The translations under genes and the position numbers were made by a program. Source: Mycosarcoma maydis (lineage: Eukaryota; Basidiomycota; Ustilaginomycetes; Ustilaginales). Taken from it: a DNA stretch of 64,000 bases. Numbering within the stretch: position 1 is the first letter of the stretch; each line of letters opens with the position of its first letter. The stretch lies in assembly GCF_000328475.2 (NCBI RefSeq), contig NC_026500.1, positions 124,001 through 188,000 on the forward strand, given 5' to 3'. The notes below the pieces were generated by a model that saw nothing but the letters and a program-made list of their open reading frames with translations, did no database searches and was not told where the DNA came from. Positions 20,713 through 31,344 of this stretch are shown one piece after another.

Positions 20713-23481
20713 CTAGGCATGACGAACGGAGCTCTGATCGGTATCCACACTGTCGCGTCGGTTCTTGATGGGCATGTACTGGCGGTCTGGGTCGTCTTGA
20801 CCGAAGAAGACGGTGGAGCCTTCGACCATGCCTCTGTCGACCCTGCTGTCTCTGGAGCTATGAGCTTCGAGTTTGGCCATTGCGTCGTCAAAGTCCATGT
20901 GCGTGGTAAGGGGTCTACGCGGGAGCGGGGTGAGCGCGTGTCGTGCGTCGAGGTTGATGCTGAGAATATTGCTCGAGTGCGCGCCTTCCGAGACACTGAT
21001 TAGCAGCGAGTACTGTTGCGACGGAGCGCTCAGCGACGTACTCGAACCCGAATTGTCGAGCGTAGACGTCGACGTATTGGTCGAAGACGCCGTGCTCGTC
21101 GACGTCGAGTTGCGCTCGTACACCTCAAACGTGATACTGGCAAAGTAGTCGAGAGGTGGAGTCTTGGGCATAACCACGTTGAGTTCCGAGGCAAGAACGA
21201 GATTGAGCAGCGTGTGAATGTGGGATTCCTTGGTAAAGTAAAGACTGCAGATGCCATTCGACTCTTTAGCACCTTTGAGATCTTGGACAATGTTGTTGAG
21301 CAACGGCATCGAGGTGAGAAAGCCGATTTCTTCCTTTTCGGCATCCGTGATGCCGTACTCTCTCGGGCAAATGAACGAGAACAAGGCCAACGCCTTGCGA
21401 TACAGCTCGTGCAGATCCACCAAGCGTTGATCCACATCGGCTGCCGTCACCGCCGGATCCGCAAACACGCTCTCGATAAACTGTCGATTATGTAGTCCAT
21501 CATGGCTCAACATATCGTAAAGTTCACTGGAACGCGACGGATCGTGCGGGTCTTCCTCGAAATCGTTAAACAGCTTCTCCCAACGCTCACGGAACAATTG
21601 CGGCGTCTCGTGCGTGCACCATCTCGTCTGCACACGATCGATTCCTTTCGCCAATGTCTTGTAGTTGGCACGCATGGTTTGCCTCAACTTGGCCAACAAG
21701 CCGGCGATCTCCAACGCGAGTTTAGCAGGAGGCGGCAAGTCTTGGGGCCAGTCGTCCGGTACCTGATTCGCCTCGGGCGAATCCGGTCGGAGCGAAGCCT
21801 TGAGCTTTTTCTTGACCACATCCATCACGTCCTTGGCAGCATTGCTGTCATCTAAGAGATCTTTACGGATGATCATTTCCTTTTCACCGCTCGACTCGTC
21901 CAGGAACGCCGCCGCAAAGATTTCGGCCGACGCCGTGACACGTCGTTCGCTCGAAGTGTAGACGGTGCAGTTGGAGAGTGCATCGGCGTTCATGATGATC
22001 ATGTCTTTGCGCATGTTGTTCCCGAGTTCCTTGGCTTGGTGACGTGCAGCGTGCGAGAATTCACCACCCCATTTGATGATGAGCTGCATCTTGGCGAGCT
22101 CGCACGTGTCGCTGTCAAAGCTCGGTTTGATCTGCACCTTGGTTCCGGGGAGATCCTTTTTGCGGTCGATAAGCTGAATGATGAGTTCGAGGTCTTGCAC
22201 GTTGGCACCAGGTAGAGCAAGCGCTTCCGAGGCGGCGCTCGAGACGAGATCGAGTTGGGTGCGAAGAATAATCTCTTGCCTTCGACCCTGGAGGAGGGCA
22301 ATCAGCGGAGCAGTCCATGTATCGCCAGGTTTAAACGAACGCTTGAGCTTCTGTTTAGGCGTTCGATCGCCATGCCGAAACACGGTGACGGAAGCCTTGA
22401 GATTCCAGGCGGAACGTTCCCTCTCGCGCGGGCTGGCACTCGCCAAGCCGCTCGTCGAACTGGCAATGGGTCGTCGAACGACGTTGTTCTTACAGAAACG
22501 GCTGAGGATCTCGGCGCACTTGTCGTAGTAAAAATCGTTGCCCTTGACAAAGCTCCAGCCATTGACGTCGATCACGTAACTCTTGCCTCCGACGCGAAGA
22601 AGGTCAAACCCGCAAATGTTCTGCTTGAACGCCATCGAGATCGAGGTGGCCATCTTGATCTCTTGGTCGCTGAGTTTGGTGATGTAGCGAATCTCTTTGC
22701 CGTCTGGATTGCGCTTGACGACGCCGTCGACGACGGGTGACTTTCGCGTTTCTGCATGCACAAAGTGCGGTCCGATCGTGTAGACCTTGATGTCCTCGGC
22801 ATTGTCGACGTCCATAAACTCTTCGTAGATGTACGAGCCGTCGGTGCGTGGTTCGACCAGGTTGGGATCGTACTCGGACGACTTGTTGCCCACTTTACGG
22901 AACAGTCTCCTGCCGCCACCGCCTCTGTTTTGGGCAAAGTAGATGTGGATGTTGTGATCCTCGCCGGATACCGGCTTCTCTACGAATGGCTTAGAGATTC
23001 GGTTGGTGCCGATGATGAGATGATCGTATCCGTCCAACTTGCACGGTTTGGGCTGCCTGTCCTTTTTCAAATCGACGCCTAGACGCTTGTTAAGGTCTTG
23101 AAGGATGACGTCCTCCAAATCAGGCCCACCATCGCGATCCACCTCCAAACGTCGAGGCGTAGGCACACCTACGCTGTCGAGAATCGACAAGACGGCTCTT
23201 CGGTCCCAGAGCACCTGCTGAAGACGAAGATCGTTGACGAGCACAGGTTTGCGCAGATCGGCGTACGAGATCGCCTTGTCAAGCGGGAAGCCAGTCGAGA
23301 AGAACGAAATGAGAACGTCGACGATCGGCCAATCTTGGACGGGTTCGTCGAGGATCACTTTTTCACCAAAGATGGTGACGTCAAACTCCTTGGTACTGAT
23401 GAGACGGTTGAGGATGTTTTGCATGGGCTTGCTACGTGCCTTACGATCCATCGCAGCTACGCCGAGCTGTATTCTCTCCAT
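20713..23481 (-). CDS. asp1: Asp1/Vip1 inositol pyrophosphate kinase-phosphatase (PPIP5K)
   Basis: A 922-residue bifunctional enzyme. The N-terminal ATP-grasp kinase (about 1-335) makes 1-diphosphoinositol phosphates such as IP8. The C-terminal histidine-acid-phosphatase-like half (about 360-860) starts with RHGDRTPKQKLK near 368. The opening LGVAAMDRKARSKPM, the VEKPVSGEDHNIHIYF strand and the DVNGWSFVKGN segment are characteristic of the kinase half. The family acts in polarity, microtubule and stress control and in dimorphic growth in fungi; that is family knowledge. The length matches S. pombe Asp1. The start at 23481 leaves a very short leader before the conserved GVAAMD. An upstream exon cannot be excluded. 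The C-terminal 120 residues contain a Ser/Thr-rich loop. Confidence 0.93.
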   Translation of the reverse strand: MERIQLGVAAMDRKARSKPMQNILNRLISTKEFDVTIFGEKVILDEPVQDWPIVDVLISFFSTGFPLDKAISYADLRKPVLVNDLRLQQVLWDRRAVLSILDSVGVPTPRRLEVDRDGGPDLEDVILQDLNKRLGVDLKKDRQPKPCKLDGYDHLIIGTNRISKPFVEKPVSGEDHNIHIYFAQNRGGGGRRLFRKVGNKSSEYDPNLVEPRTDGSYIYEEFMDVDNAEDIKVYTIGPHFVHAETRKSPVVDGVVKRNPDGKEIRYITKLSDQEIKMATSISMAFKQNICGFDLLRVGGKSYVIDVNGWSFVKGNDFYYDKCAEILSRFCKNNVVRRPIASSTSGLASASPRERERSAWNLKASVTVFRHGDRTPKQKLKRSFKPGDTWTAPLIALLQGRRQEIILRTQLDLVSSAASEALALPGANVQDLELIIQLIDRKKDLPGTKVQIKPSFDSDTCELAKMQLIIKWGGEFSHAARHQAKELGNNMRKDMIIMNADALSNCTVYTSSERRVTASAEIFAAAFLDESSGEKEMIIRKDLLDDSNAAKDVMDVVKKKLKASLRPDSPEANQVPDDWPQDLPPPAKLALEIAGLLAKLRQTMRANYKTLAKGIDRVQTRWCTHETPQLFRERWEKLFNDFEEDPHDPSRSSELYDMLSHDGLHNRQFIESVFADPAVTAADVDQRLVDLHELYRKALALFSFICPREYGITDAEKEEIGFLTSMPLLNNIVQDLKGAKESNGICSLYFTKESHIHTLLNLVLASELNVVMPKTPPLDYFASITFEVYERNSTSTSTASSTNTSTSTLDNSGSSTSLSAPSQQYSLLISVSEGAHSSNILSINLDARHALTPLPRRPLTTHMDFDDAMAKLEAHSSRDSRVDRGMVEGSTVFFGQDDPDRQYMPIKNRRDSVDTDQSSVRHA

Positions 23482-24536
23482 CTTGGGCGATCAACACAAA
23501 GGTGAGCAGAGGCGAGATGGTCAACGTCGAGAGCCGAGACATGAGAGCGTTCAGAAGAAAAGTCAATTCGTAATTCACGATTGTGAATCACAGACTGTCG
23601 TACGTTCACCGCGCTGCGAAACCCCAAAACATGGAAAGAAAGACCAAACAAAATAAATAACTTATGTCACGACTCACGACTCACGACTGATGGAACACGA
23701 AACGTGCGCACAATCACAAACAAATCGCCGTGCGTATGTGCGTGAATCGTGAATGTGCGAGAGATAAACAGATACGCTTGGATATGGCGTCACTCGGGCT
23801 ATGCACGTGTACTGTACAGTAAATTAAGAGAAGCTGGATTCACTCGGCAATCACGAATGAGCGTCTCGTAGTGCAAAGATAATCCAGAGCACAGTCGTGA
23901 GTATCGCTGCTCCGCCAACTCACCAACCCACCACAAGCCGGGATCGTAACTCTCTCTTGAACAACGAGACGAGCGGCGATACAGCTCGAATGGTCAGCAA
24001 TCTGTGTTCACGAATCGTGAATTGCCCATCGTCATTTGTTAACTTTAACCTGGACTCACATCAATCGCCAATCGCCCATCGCCCATCGCCAATCGCCAGT
24101 CAGGATAAGTTAGATGCGGCGGCTTCTCCAGACATAACTTACCCCCTTTTTCTCAAAATTCACGGCAGCGCAGTCACGAGTGCCCAACCAAAACAAACAA
24201 ACAAATAACGAAATTAACCCTAACAACACACAACACGCAACAAATTCACCACGCACCACTCACCACTCTGCACTCACCACTCTGCACTCTGAAGCACAAA
24301 TCGCAAATGTGTACCACAAACGTGCAGCGATTGCGTTAGATTCGTGATCGCAATATTTGTGGATACCGGTTTGATCTTGCTCGTCTTAGTACCCTCAACA
24401 CACCCCAACCCAACAAGCGAAAGCAACACCTGCGATTGCGTCTCACGTCTGGTCACGAGTCACACCGTATCGTGCTCCATCCTCGGCCCACCATCTTGTA
24501 CCATCTCGGCTCCTTTGGGCAACGCTCGACGTCAAC
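23482..24536. other. Divergent intergenic region with short repeats
   Basis: No gene is seen. Repeats include CTCACGACT units (about 23668-23690), ATCGCC(A/C)ATCGCC units (about 24063-24103), and CACCACTCTGCACT units (about 24250-24292). Confidence 0.6.
24063..24103. repeat. ATCGCCCATCGCC-type minisatellite
   Basis: About five 7-8 base units alternating CAATCGCC and CATCGCC. A weaker relative occurs at about 27298-27318. Confidence 0.75.
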
Positions 24537-26309
24537 ATGCCAGCGCCATCGATACGCTCTCTTCAGATGCCGTTGCGTCACCATGATGCAGATCGTCGTG
24601 CGTTTTGCAATGCACCCCCCTCGCCATCGCTCTCGACAACTACGCGCGCTTCGCTCGACTTTCCTTTACGTCCCGCCGTGCTAATCACGAGAGCCGACCT
24701 GCGCACCTCTCTCGCCGCCTACGAAGCGTTGCTCGCCTCAGCCAAAGCCTACACCACCGCCATGCTCTCTATGGCCAAGGCATCTTCCGATCTCGCCTGC
24801 GCTCTCGAGGCGTGCGCACGCGTCAAGGGAGCGCATGATTCCGGTCCAGGTCTGCAAGCCGCCAGTGGTCTGCATTTCCTCAAGAGCAACTACGAGCAAG
24901 TGCTGTGCGATACGTTTTGGAAAGACTTTTCCATCCCGCTGCTCAGCCACTATGACACCTACCGCTCCGCTTGCACCGAACGACAGGTGCTTCACGATAA
25001 GGCAGTCTCGCAAAGATCAAAACAGCTCAAAGAAGCCGAAGCTCGAAACAACCGCGCCGGTCGTAAAAAGGAACGCGATCTCAACTCGTTCCGTCGCGCA
25101 CTCGCCGAACTGCAATCGCACGTAGATGCCATCGACGAGCTCAAGGCGCAGTACTACAACGAAGTGCTCGATGCAGAGCAAGAAGTGTGGTCGTTTATCG
25201 AATCCAAGGTCGCTCTCATCGTACGCTCGCAGATCGAGATTAGCGAGAGAATCAGCTCCAAGGGCTTGAACGATCCTGTGCTCGAACAGATGCTCGCCAC
25301 CATCCCTGATCCCTTTGGCAGCTACGGCCCACCCAAACAAGACGGAGAAATCTTTAGCATTCTTCCACCCATCTCGTTGCTCAGCTCGGGCGCCAACAGC
25401 GTCCACAACACCAGTGCCGACGCCGCCACCAACGACACTAGCGCTACCGACCTTGATCTCACCTCCGAAGATATCAAGCCTGGTGCTGCTTCCACCAAGA
25501 CCAAAACCGTCTTGCCCGCCAACATCATGTCTCCTTCGACGCCGAGTAAAGGGCTTTCCAGAGCTGCGCTCGGTCGAGGCTCACGTGCCAATCCCTCATC
25601 GGCCACAGCTACACCTACACGACCGTCGAGTGCTAACAAGGCCGTCGAGGAGTTGCCAATAGCTTCCACGCCCAACAACAAACCAAGTGCCACTCCCGAC
25701 TCTTGCGCAGCTGCGACGCCCAAAGCACGCGCCAACTCGAGCAGCTGCCTCAACCGAACTACCCATCTAGCGCGCGATTCACTGCTCGGCTTGTCGGCTG
25801 TCTCGGAGGCGACCACAACTGTATCGACAACCGAAACCAGTAGCCCACACGCGACGTCTGGTGGACTGTTTGGCTCGGAGAGTGTCGACTTTGAAGATCT
25901 ACTGTCGCGTGAACAGCTTCGCAAGCATGTCGGCGCAAACACGGATGCGCCTGTGGATAAAAGCTCAGATGAGACCAGCTCACCCCAGGAACCGGATGCG
26001 TCGTCGATATCTGAAACACAACCTTCGTCAAGCACAGCTGCGGGTCGACTACGCCAAGTGCTGAGCATCATTGAAGAGGACGTCAATGGTCCGTTGAGCA
26101 AAGCCAGTAGCATGGGCACCGCTTCGCGCCCAGTCTCGGCAGTATACGATGCCGGACCGGATCCATTTGCCGCTCTCAGCTCGACGCGCGACGACGAGAG
26201 CCGAGACAATGAGCCAGCGACCGACAATCTGCCCTCGGAGCACCAACAGCGCTCAGAACAACCTGAACGGCGTCACCGTCGAACCCCTTCCAAGCTCAGT
26301 ATCGATTGA
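24537..26309 (+). CDS. Ivy1-like phospholipid-binding BAR-domain protein
   Basis: A 590-residue protein with an all-helical, BAR-like domain (about 50-270) and a long Ser/Thr/Ala-rich tail. The helices contain the Ivy1-type pattern: LAAYEALLASAKAYTTAMLSM, then an A-L-E-A-C-A-R-x-K-G turn near 95, then FLKSNYEQVLCDTFWKDF and a charged coiled stretch. Yeast Ivy1 binds phospholipids and the Rab Ypt7 at the vacuole and modulates EGO/TORC1 and Fab1. The tail (280-590) is probably disordered and a phosphorylation target. The ATG at 24537 is well placed and no intron is needed. A generic BAR protein is the alternative assignment. Confidence 0.75.
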   Translation: MPAPSIRSLQMPLRHHDADRRAFCNAPPSPSLSTTTRASLDFPLRPAVLITRADLRTSLAAYEALLASAKAYTTAMLSMAKASSDLACALEACARVKGAHDSGPGLQAASGLHFLKSNYEQVLCDTFWKDFSIPLLSHYDTYRSACTERQVLHDKAVSQRSKQLKEAEARNNRAGRKKERDLNSFRRALAELQSHVDAIDELKAQYYNEVLDAEQEVWSFIESKVALIVRSQIEISERISSKGLNDPVLEQMLATIPDPFGSYGPPKQDGEIFSILPPISLLSSGANSVHNTSADAATNDTSATDLDLTSEDIKPGAASTKTKTVLPANIMSPSTPSKGLSRAALGRGSRANPSSATATPTRPSSANKAVEELPIASTPNNKPSATPDSCAAATPKARANSSSCLNRTTHLARDSLLGLSAVSEATTTVSTTETSSPHATSGGLFGSESVDFEDLLSREQLRKHVGANTDAPVDKSSDETSSPQEPDASSISETQPSSSTAAGRLRQVLSIIEEDVNGPLSKASSMGTASRPVSAVYDAGPDPFAALSSTRDDESRDNEPATDNLPSEHQQRSEQPERRHRRTPSKLSID

Positions 26310-26621
26310 GCTTGAGAAAACATCATGATATAATCACACTGTAACGACTGTAATGACTCGAGCTTGACTGGAATCCATATATACCCGCCTGTTTGATCTT
26401 TCTGTTTGGTTTCTTTTGCATCGAGACGAGATGCGCTCGTGCTGAGGAGCGATAGTGTATCGTGGCACACGTGGAGATGTCCAGAGTGAGAGGTTGGATG
26501 GTGTTGTTGGAAGGTGACGACACAAACGTGAAACAATCGCAAAACGCACGAGAAACGCTGCCAAACACGAGTCGATAGTGAGCAGCGTAAAGCTGTTGAG
26601 TGAACCACAGAATTCAGTCAT

Positions 26622-26715
26622 GAATCACGAATCACGAATCACAAATCACGAACCACGAACCACGAACCACGAACCACGAACCACGAACCACGAACCACGA
26701 ACCACGAACCACGAA
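26622..26715. repeat. Minisatellite of ATCACGAA / ACCACGAA units
   Basis: About eleven tandem 8-9 base units. The array starts with the dispersed form AATCACGAATCACG and then switches to nine identical ACCACGAA units. It therefore shows the dispersed family expanding by tandem duplication. Confidence 0.9.
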
Positions 26716-27581
26716 TGCAGCGTCCAGGTTCGAGCGCAAGAATTGGTATCACGTCACAGCGCGTCTTGTCGCTGCGGATGCACGACCACGTCAACTCGAG
26801 GTGCACAGATGCGTTTTTGGCTTCGAGTCGCATCACAAGAGGAGACAACTGTCAGCTGGCGTTATCCAACGATGAAGGCCGAGTCAGAGGAACAAGATGC
26901 ATTCGTAATTGCGATTTGCATTCAAAGCCGAACCAAATCCGATCTCCTCCAACGCTGGACCTCAGCAAAACACTCTCTCTAGCCATCCGTCGGTCGGCTC
27001 GGTTGTTCCCCCAAAACTGAAGGTGGAGGCTACTGCTAGAGTCACGTGCGGCGAGTGGCTTGAGCGCACCAATCCACATAGGCAGAGGCAGCCCAAGGTG
27101 AAGGAGGATTCGTGATTCATGTTAGTAATAATCGTGTATGCGCGACGATCACTCTCTTGTCCAAAAGCTAAGCTTCAAGCTGCACGAGAGCGTAACCTGA
27201 TGCATATCTTGAGAAGACACGGTTCAGGTGCCTGCGAATCACAGTCACAGCCAGCCAGCTCGTTGTTGGCCTCTGTCACACGCCAAAGAAAATCACCCAT
27301 CGCCAATCACCAATCAGTGAATGAATGCTGGAATCACGAATGTGGAGTCAAGTGGTGAGTCGTGAGTGAGTTCAGTCAGCTGCACAATGCACAATCACCA
27401 ATCCTACTCGTGACTTGACTTGGCTCATGCGCCTTGGTCTCTCTGTGCGAAGCATCGTCATGTGCCGTCGCGCCGTTCAGGTTGAGCTTGGTGATTCAAT
27501 CCGGTCCAACGTCTTGCGCTCGCTCCTCCGCTCTCCTCGTCTCTGCTGAGCGCGCGCAAGCCCCAGAGCCTGTTGAGCGAG

Positions 27582-27588
27582 TATATAA
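27582..27588 (+). promoter_or_regulatory. TATA box (TATATAA) of the Rtc3-like gene
   Basis: TATATAA lies 134 bases before the ATG and is followed by a CT-rich leader, as in highly expressed fungal genes. Confidence 0.6.
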
Positions 27589-27715
27589 CCCAATCTTTCT
27601 TGCTTTCTCTTCCATCCTACTTTGTCCTCTGGCCTTCTCTGTCTCTAGCTCAAGTATCACTCTCTCTCTTCTTCTAAATCAATCTTGGGTATCACCATCA
27701 TCGCATCGTCCAACC

Positions 27716-28087
27716 ATGAAGACCTTCCACAAAGTCGTCTACAAGCCCGACTCGCAATCCACCGACGAATTCATGGTCATCGTCAACGCCGAAGAGTACA
27801 AGAAATGGATCAAGGGTGACAAGACCATCCCTCTTGCAGACGTCGTCGACTCGTTCGACGTCTTCCACACGGGCACAGGCGCCCAAGGCATCATGGGTCG
27901 TCCCAGCAAACAACAGCTCGAAACCGTCTTTGACAGCAGCAAGGACGTCGATGTGGTAACGCACGTTTTGGAACGTGGTCAACTCCAAACAGCCAGCCAC
28001 AAAGAAGCCTACAGTACAACAAACGACTCGAACCAGGGTCAGAACACTACTTCCAAGGGCTCAGCTGCTGGCTTTGGTGGGCGTTGA
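27716..28087 (+). CDS. Rtc3-like protein (SBDS N-terminal fold)
   Basis: A 123-residue protein resembling yeast Rtc3 (Yhr087w), a stand-alone version of the N-terminal domain of the ribosome maturation factor SBDS. Features: the KVVYKPDSQSTDEFMVIVN strand pair, EEYKKWIKGDKTIPLADVVDSFDVF, and the QGIMGRPSKQQLETVF helix. The last 30 residues are polar, rich in Ser, Asn, Gln and Gly, and probably flexible. Rtc3 is linked to RNA metabolism and stress tolerance, with no defined biochemistry. The start is the only ATG before the fold. A TATA box and a CT-rich leader suggest strong, regulated expression. Confidence 0.85.
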   Translation: MKTFHKVVYKPDSQSTDEFMVIVNAEEYKKWIKGDKTIPLADVVDSFDVFHTGTGAQGIMGRPSKQQLETVFDSSKDVDVVTHVLERGQLQTASHKEAYSTTNDSNQGQNTTSKGSAAGFGGR

Positions 28088-28435
28088 TCTTTGTCCCTTT
28101 CTCTCTCTCTGCATTGCTTTTGCTTGGTCGTTTCCCGATCGCTCTCGAGGCGAGGCTCGTTTCTGGCCTTTCATCACTGCCTTGACTCGAGAATCCCAAT
28201 CACAAATGTTGCCATCACCATACCTCTTGTACTACCAAACTCGCTCTGCTCTCCGTCAAATCAATCTCACGCACTAAAAACCCCATCACGAATGTCAGCC
28301 ATAATGCATAAAACAACACGAATCCACACTTGACATGCAAGACAGCGTTCCAATTTCTCGGTGCATTGAGCATCCGCAGGCGAGCGTATGATGAGACAAG
28401 TACACATGTCTGATTCGCGCATGTACATTTCACGA
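28088..28435. other. Convergent spacer
   Basis: 3' regions of the Rtc3-like and Snf5 genes. Nothing else is seen. Confidence 0.6.
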
Positions 28436-30826
28436 TTAACGACGTCTTCTACCACCCAAGCTTCTGGCGGCGTCGCGTCTGTTTCTTCTGGACGCACGAA
28501 TGTTGGCTTCCTCGAGTTTGTCGAGGTCGTCGTCGTTGAGTGTTTCCAGGAGCGGACCAAATTCTCGCGATTCGAGCCAGTCTCTCCAGATGCCGTCGAG
28601 TGGGCGCGGGCCGCGCGAGAGGATTTCACGGACCGTGTAGGTGGCGTTGTGTAGACGTTGTGCTGCGCTCAGCGTTGGTTGGATAGCGACGCCAGACGTA
28701 GCGCCGGCCGCGGGGGGCGTCGATGTTGACAACGTGGTCGGCTGCGCGGGCGTGGCGTCCAAGAGCATGTTTGAGAGGCGCGCCGACGAGCGAGTGGCAG
28801 GGATCGACGAGCTGGTAGTGCTCGCTTGGATGGCTGGCGTGCATGTGCCCTCGCGCGTAGGTGCCGCTGTGGCCGTCGCGGTAAGGTGCAGCGTTTCGAC
28901 ATCTTCTTCGTCATCTTGCGCTTCATCCCCCCTAGCCGCTGGCGTACCAGAGTCCTCTCTCGCTGTTTCACCAGCTTGAGCAGCTGCACTCGACAAGTGT
29001 GTCTTGTCATGCTCTCCATCCTCCGCCGGCTTGCGCTCTTGGTCACTATCCGGAGCACTCGGTTGTACCGAAGCCTCGCGCGTCGGATTCGCTCGCGTCG
29101 CATCGCGTGACTGCACCTGCCAATCCGTCACCGACGTGGCTGATTCGCCACGCTCCAACCTCTTTCTCTGCTTTTCGAGCTTTTCGGCATGCAACTCAGC
29201 CCACGCCGCCTCAATCTCCTTCTCCTTGTCCTTCAACACTTTGCCGCTTCCCACGAGCCCCAGCTCGAGCGCGGCCCGTTTATGGTTGATCAGCTGTTCA
29301 CGCACGCTGTTCGCAATTAACGCCTGTGCCTCGCCCGACAATCCCAAGTCGTCGCACAGCTTCCTAGCAAACGATTCCGGCGTCAGTGGTGAACACAGAT
29401 CCCACTCGAGTCGATCGCGCAGCATGTGTCGCAGAATCTGCACTTCGTAATCGACGATCACGCGCAGGTCATCTTCGAACTCGCCCAGTCCTCGACCCGC
29501 ATCGAGTCGTTGCGCCATCTGCTTGCGCCATTGACGCTGCTGTTCGTCGGTTCGTTCCAAACCCCAATTCCAGGGTCGACCTTCTTTCGTAGCCTCTTCC
29601 ACCGGATCATACTGATCACGCTCGCATTCAGGCAGCAACAGCTCGAGCTCGCCCTGCTTGTCGTCGAAACGTGCCGATGCCCACACACCCCCCGCCGCCG
29701 GCTCCATTTCGATATCCGCGACACCAGTGGCGTCGTCGATCTGCTGGTTGATCATGTTCATGATCTGCGTAGCATACGGTTCCACAGGAATATCCAAATC
29801 TTCCAGTAGAAGCTTGGCAAAGTGGTGCGGAGAAATGAGCCGCTCGTTCATGTTCCATGTGAACGAATCCTTGATGCGGTACTGTTCGGCTTCTAGATCA
29901 ATCTTGATCGGTACGAGGATCTCATTTCGACTTGCTTGGCGCACCAGATCGTCGTCGGTGTGATAGACGTGGTTCGTGCGGTGGTAGACGCGTTTGGCTA
30001 CCATTTTCGACGCTGGCGGCGGCAATCCCAGATATGCGCGTGAAGAGTCTTCTTCCGACTCATGTTCGATGCCCCTCTTGACGCCGCGAGACCCGGCTTC
30101 GTCCTCGGTTCCGACATCCTCTTCGAACTCGTCATCTGAACTACCAGCTTCGGCGTAGCGAATGAAGCCCGCAGCTGCACGCCGACGCCCGCTTGCTCGC
30201 GAAGAGCGATAAGGCGTAGAGCCGCCGGAAGCATCATGACTAGGCGTGCTAAAAGGGTCCAGAGGTTTGCCCGAAGGATCATACCATTCTGATTGCGGCA
30301 TAGTTTGCAGCAGGTTGGTGGTGCCTGCCTTGATACGAGCAGGAAACGTGCTGTACATGGCTTGCGGAACAGTAGCACCAGAAGCAGCAGTGCCGCATGG
30401 TCTTGACGGGGCTGAAGGTGTACCCGGAGCGATGGGCGCGGCTCCTCGACCCATGATGAAAGTCTGTGGCAGCGATTGCAAGGCTATTTGGCTGACGACC
30501 TGCGAGTCTGATGGTCCGAACGACGAATGACGAGGCTGCATGACGGGCTGCTGTGATCGTGCCAAGCCGCTATCCGAAGCGGATGGTGTTTGGTGATACG
30601 CTGGTCGTGATGCGGCTGGATGCGAGTACGCTACGGGTGATGCGTAAGATCCTGCTTCGTAGCGCGAAGAAACCGAGATACCATTCGCCATGCCAACGGG
30701 AGCCACCATGTTGGAGGCGATCTGCGACGATGAACCAACGTTCGCCGATGCGAATGGCGTCGATGTTGGCGCGGGTGAGTGATGTGCGGACGCCGACTGC
30801 CGTGCAGACCGACGTGGCCGATCCAT
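28436..30826 (-). CDS. snf5: Snf5/Sfh1/SMARCB1-type chromatin remodelling subunit
   Basis: A 796-residue core subunit of SWI/SNF- or RSC-type remodelling complexes. The SNF5 homology region spans about 275-510 and holds the two repeats: NEILVPIKIDLEAEQYRIKD-SFTWNMNE first and RVIVDYEVQILRHMLRDRLEWDLCSP second, each followed by an acidic (L/F)A(K/R)xLxxDL helix. N-terminal residues 1-270 are Ser/Ala/Gln-rich and likely disordered. The C-terminal 180 residues are acidic and Thr/Ala-rich with a charged coiled-coil (ELHAEKLEKQRKRLERGE). The ATG at 30826 is the first in the frame; the open frame continues upstream without an ATG. Sequence alone does not say whether it is the SWI/SNF or RSC paralogue. 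No introns. Confidence 0.9.
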   Translation of the reverse strand: MDRPRRSARQSASAHHSPAPTSTPFASANVGSSSQIASNMVAPVGMANGISVSSRYEAGSYASPVAYSHPAASRPAYHQTPSASDSGLARSQQPVMQPRHSSFGPSDSQVVSQIALQSLPQTFIMGRGAAPIAPGTPSAPSRPCGTAASGATVPQAMYSTFPARIKAGTTNLLQTMPQSEWYDPSGKPLDPFSTPSHDASGGSTPYRSSRASGRRRAAAGFIRYAEAGSSDDEFEEDVGTEDEAGSRGVKRGIEHESEEDSSRAYLGLPPPASKMVAKRVYHRTNHVYHTDDDLVRQASRNEILVPIKIDLEAEQYRIKDSFTWNMNERLISPHHFAKLLLEDLDIPVEPYATQIMNMINQQIDDATGVADIEMEPAAGGVWASARFDDKQGELELLLPECERDQYDPVEEATKEGRPWNWGLERTDEQQRQWRKQMAQRLDAGRGLGEFEDDLRVIVDYEVQILRHMLRDRLEWDLCSPLTPESFARKLCDDLGLSGEAQALIANSVREQLINHKRAALELGLVGSGKVLKDKEKEIEAAWAELHAEKLEKQRKRLERGESATSVTDWQVQSRDATRANPTREASVQPSAPDSDQERKPAEDGEHDKTHLSSAAAQAGETAREDSGTPAARGDEAQDDEEDVETLHLTATATAAPTREGTCTPAIQASTTSSSIPATRSSARLSNMLLDATPAQPTTLSTSTPPAAGATSGVAIQPTLSAAQRLHNATYTVREILSRGPRPLDGIWRDWLESREFGPLLETLNDDDLDKLEEANIRASRRNRRDAARSLGGRRRR

Positions 30827-31344
30827 GCTGTCAATGTTGCGTGATGCCCAGACCAAACGCGGTGGAACAAGGCGTAGTACAACAGCTCCGATCGAGCTTG
30901 ATATATAGACCGCAACGCTTGAGATACTAGCTTTGACACTCGTGTCTGTGCCGCCTAGTCGGACAATGTAAGGTCGATGGTGGAAGAACAAAGGCGACGA
31001 TTCGTCGAGAGGCTCAACAAGTCGGAATGAAGCAACCCTTTTTGCTTCTCATCTCGCTGCTGCGACCAGCGACCGACGCGCTCTCACGTCTTCACGCTTG
31101 GTGTTTTAAACACAATTCGTGATTCACGATGGCCAACTTAACACTTTCTTCTTCCACCCGAGGCGCTCGCCGTTAGGTTTCTCATCGCCGATTCGACCCA
31201 TCGGGCGCGCGATCCAATTTTGTCACGAAGAAATCAGAATTACGAATCACGAATGTTCAGGGTCCTTGTTGGTCCTCCTTGTCATGCACAAAGGTGCTTT
31301 CATCCTGAGGGAGCAAGCCCGCTAGATGCTCATCACCATCCCAC
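30827..31344. other. Divergent promoter region
   Basis: Spacer between the divergent Snf5 and mitochondrial AspRS genes, with a few CACGAATC-type units (about 31116-31130 and 31240-31254). No TATA box was recognised. Confidence 0.55.

Larger units (their letters stand above)
26310..27715. other. Intergenic region with ACCACGAA minisatellite
   Basis: No supported gene. It contains the minisatellite at 26622-26715, scattered CACGAATC-type units and, at the right end, the TATA box and pyrimidine-rich leader of the Rtc3-like gene. Confidence 0.6.

Noticed and set aside
26622..26715. CRISPR-like array
   Set aside because: Units are contiguous 8-9 base repeats with no spacers, in a eukaryotic genome.
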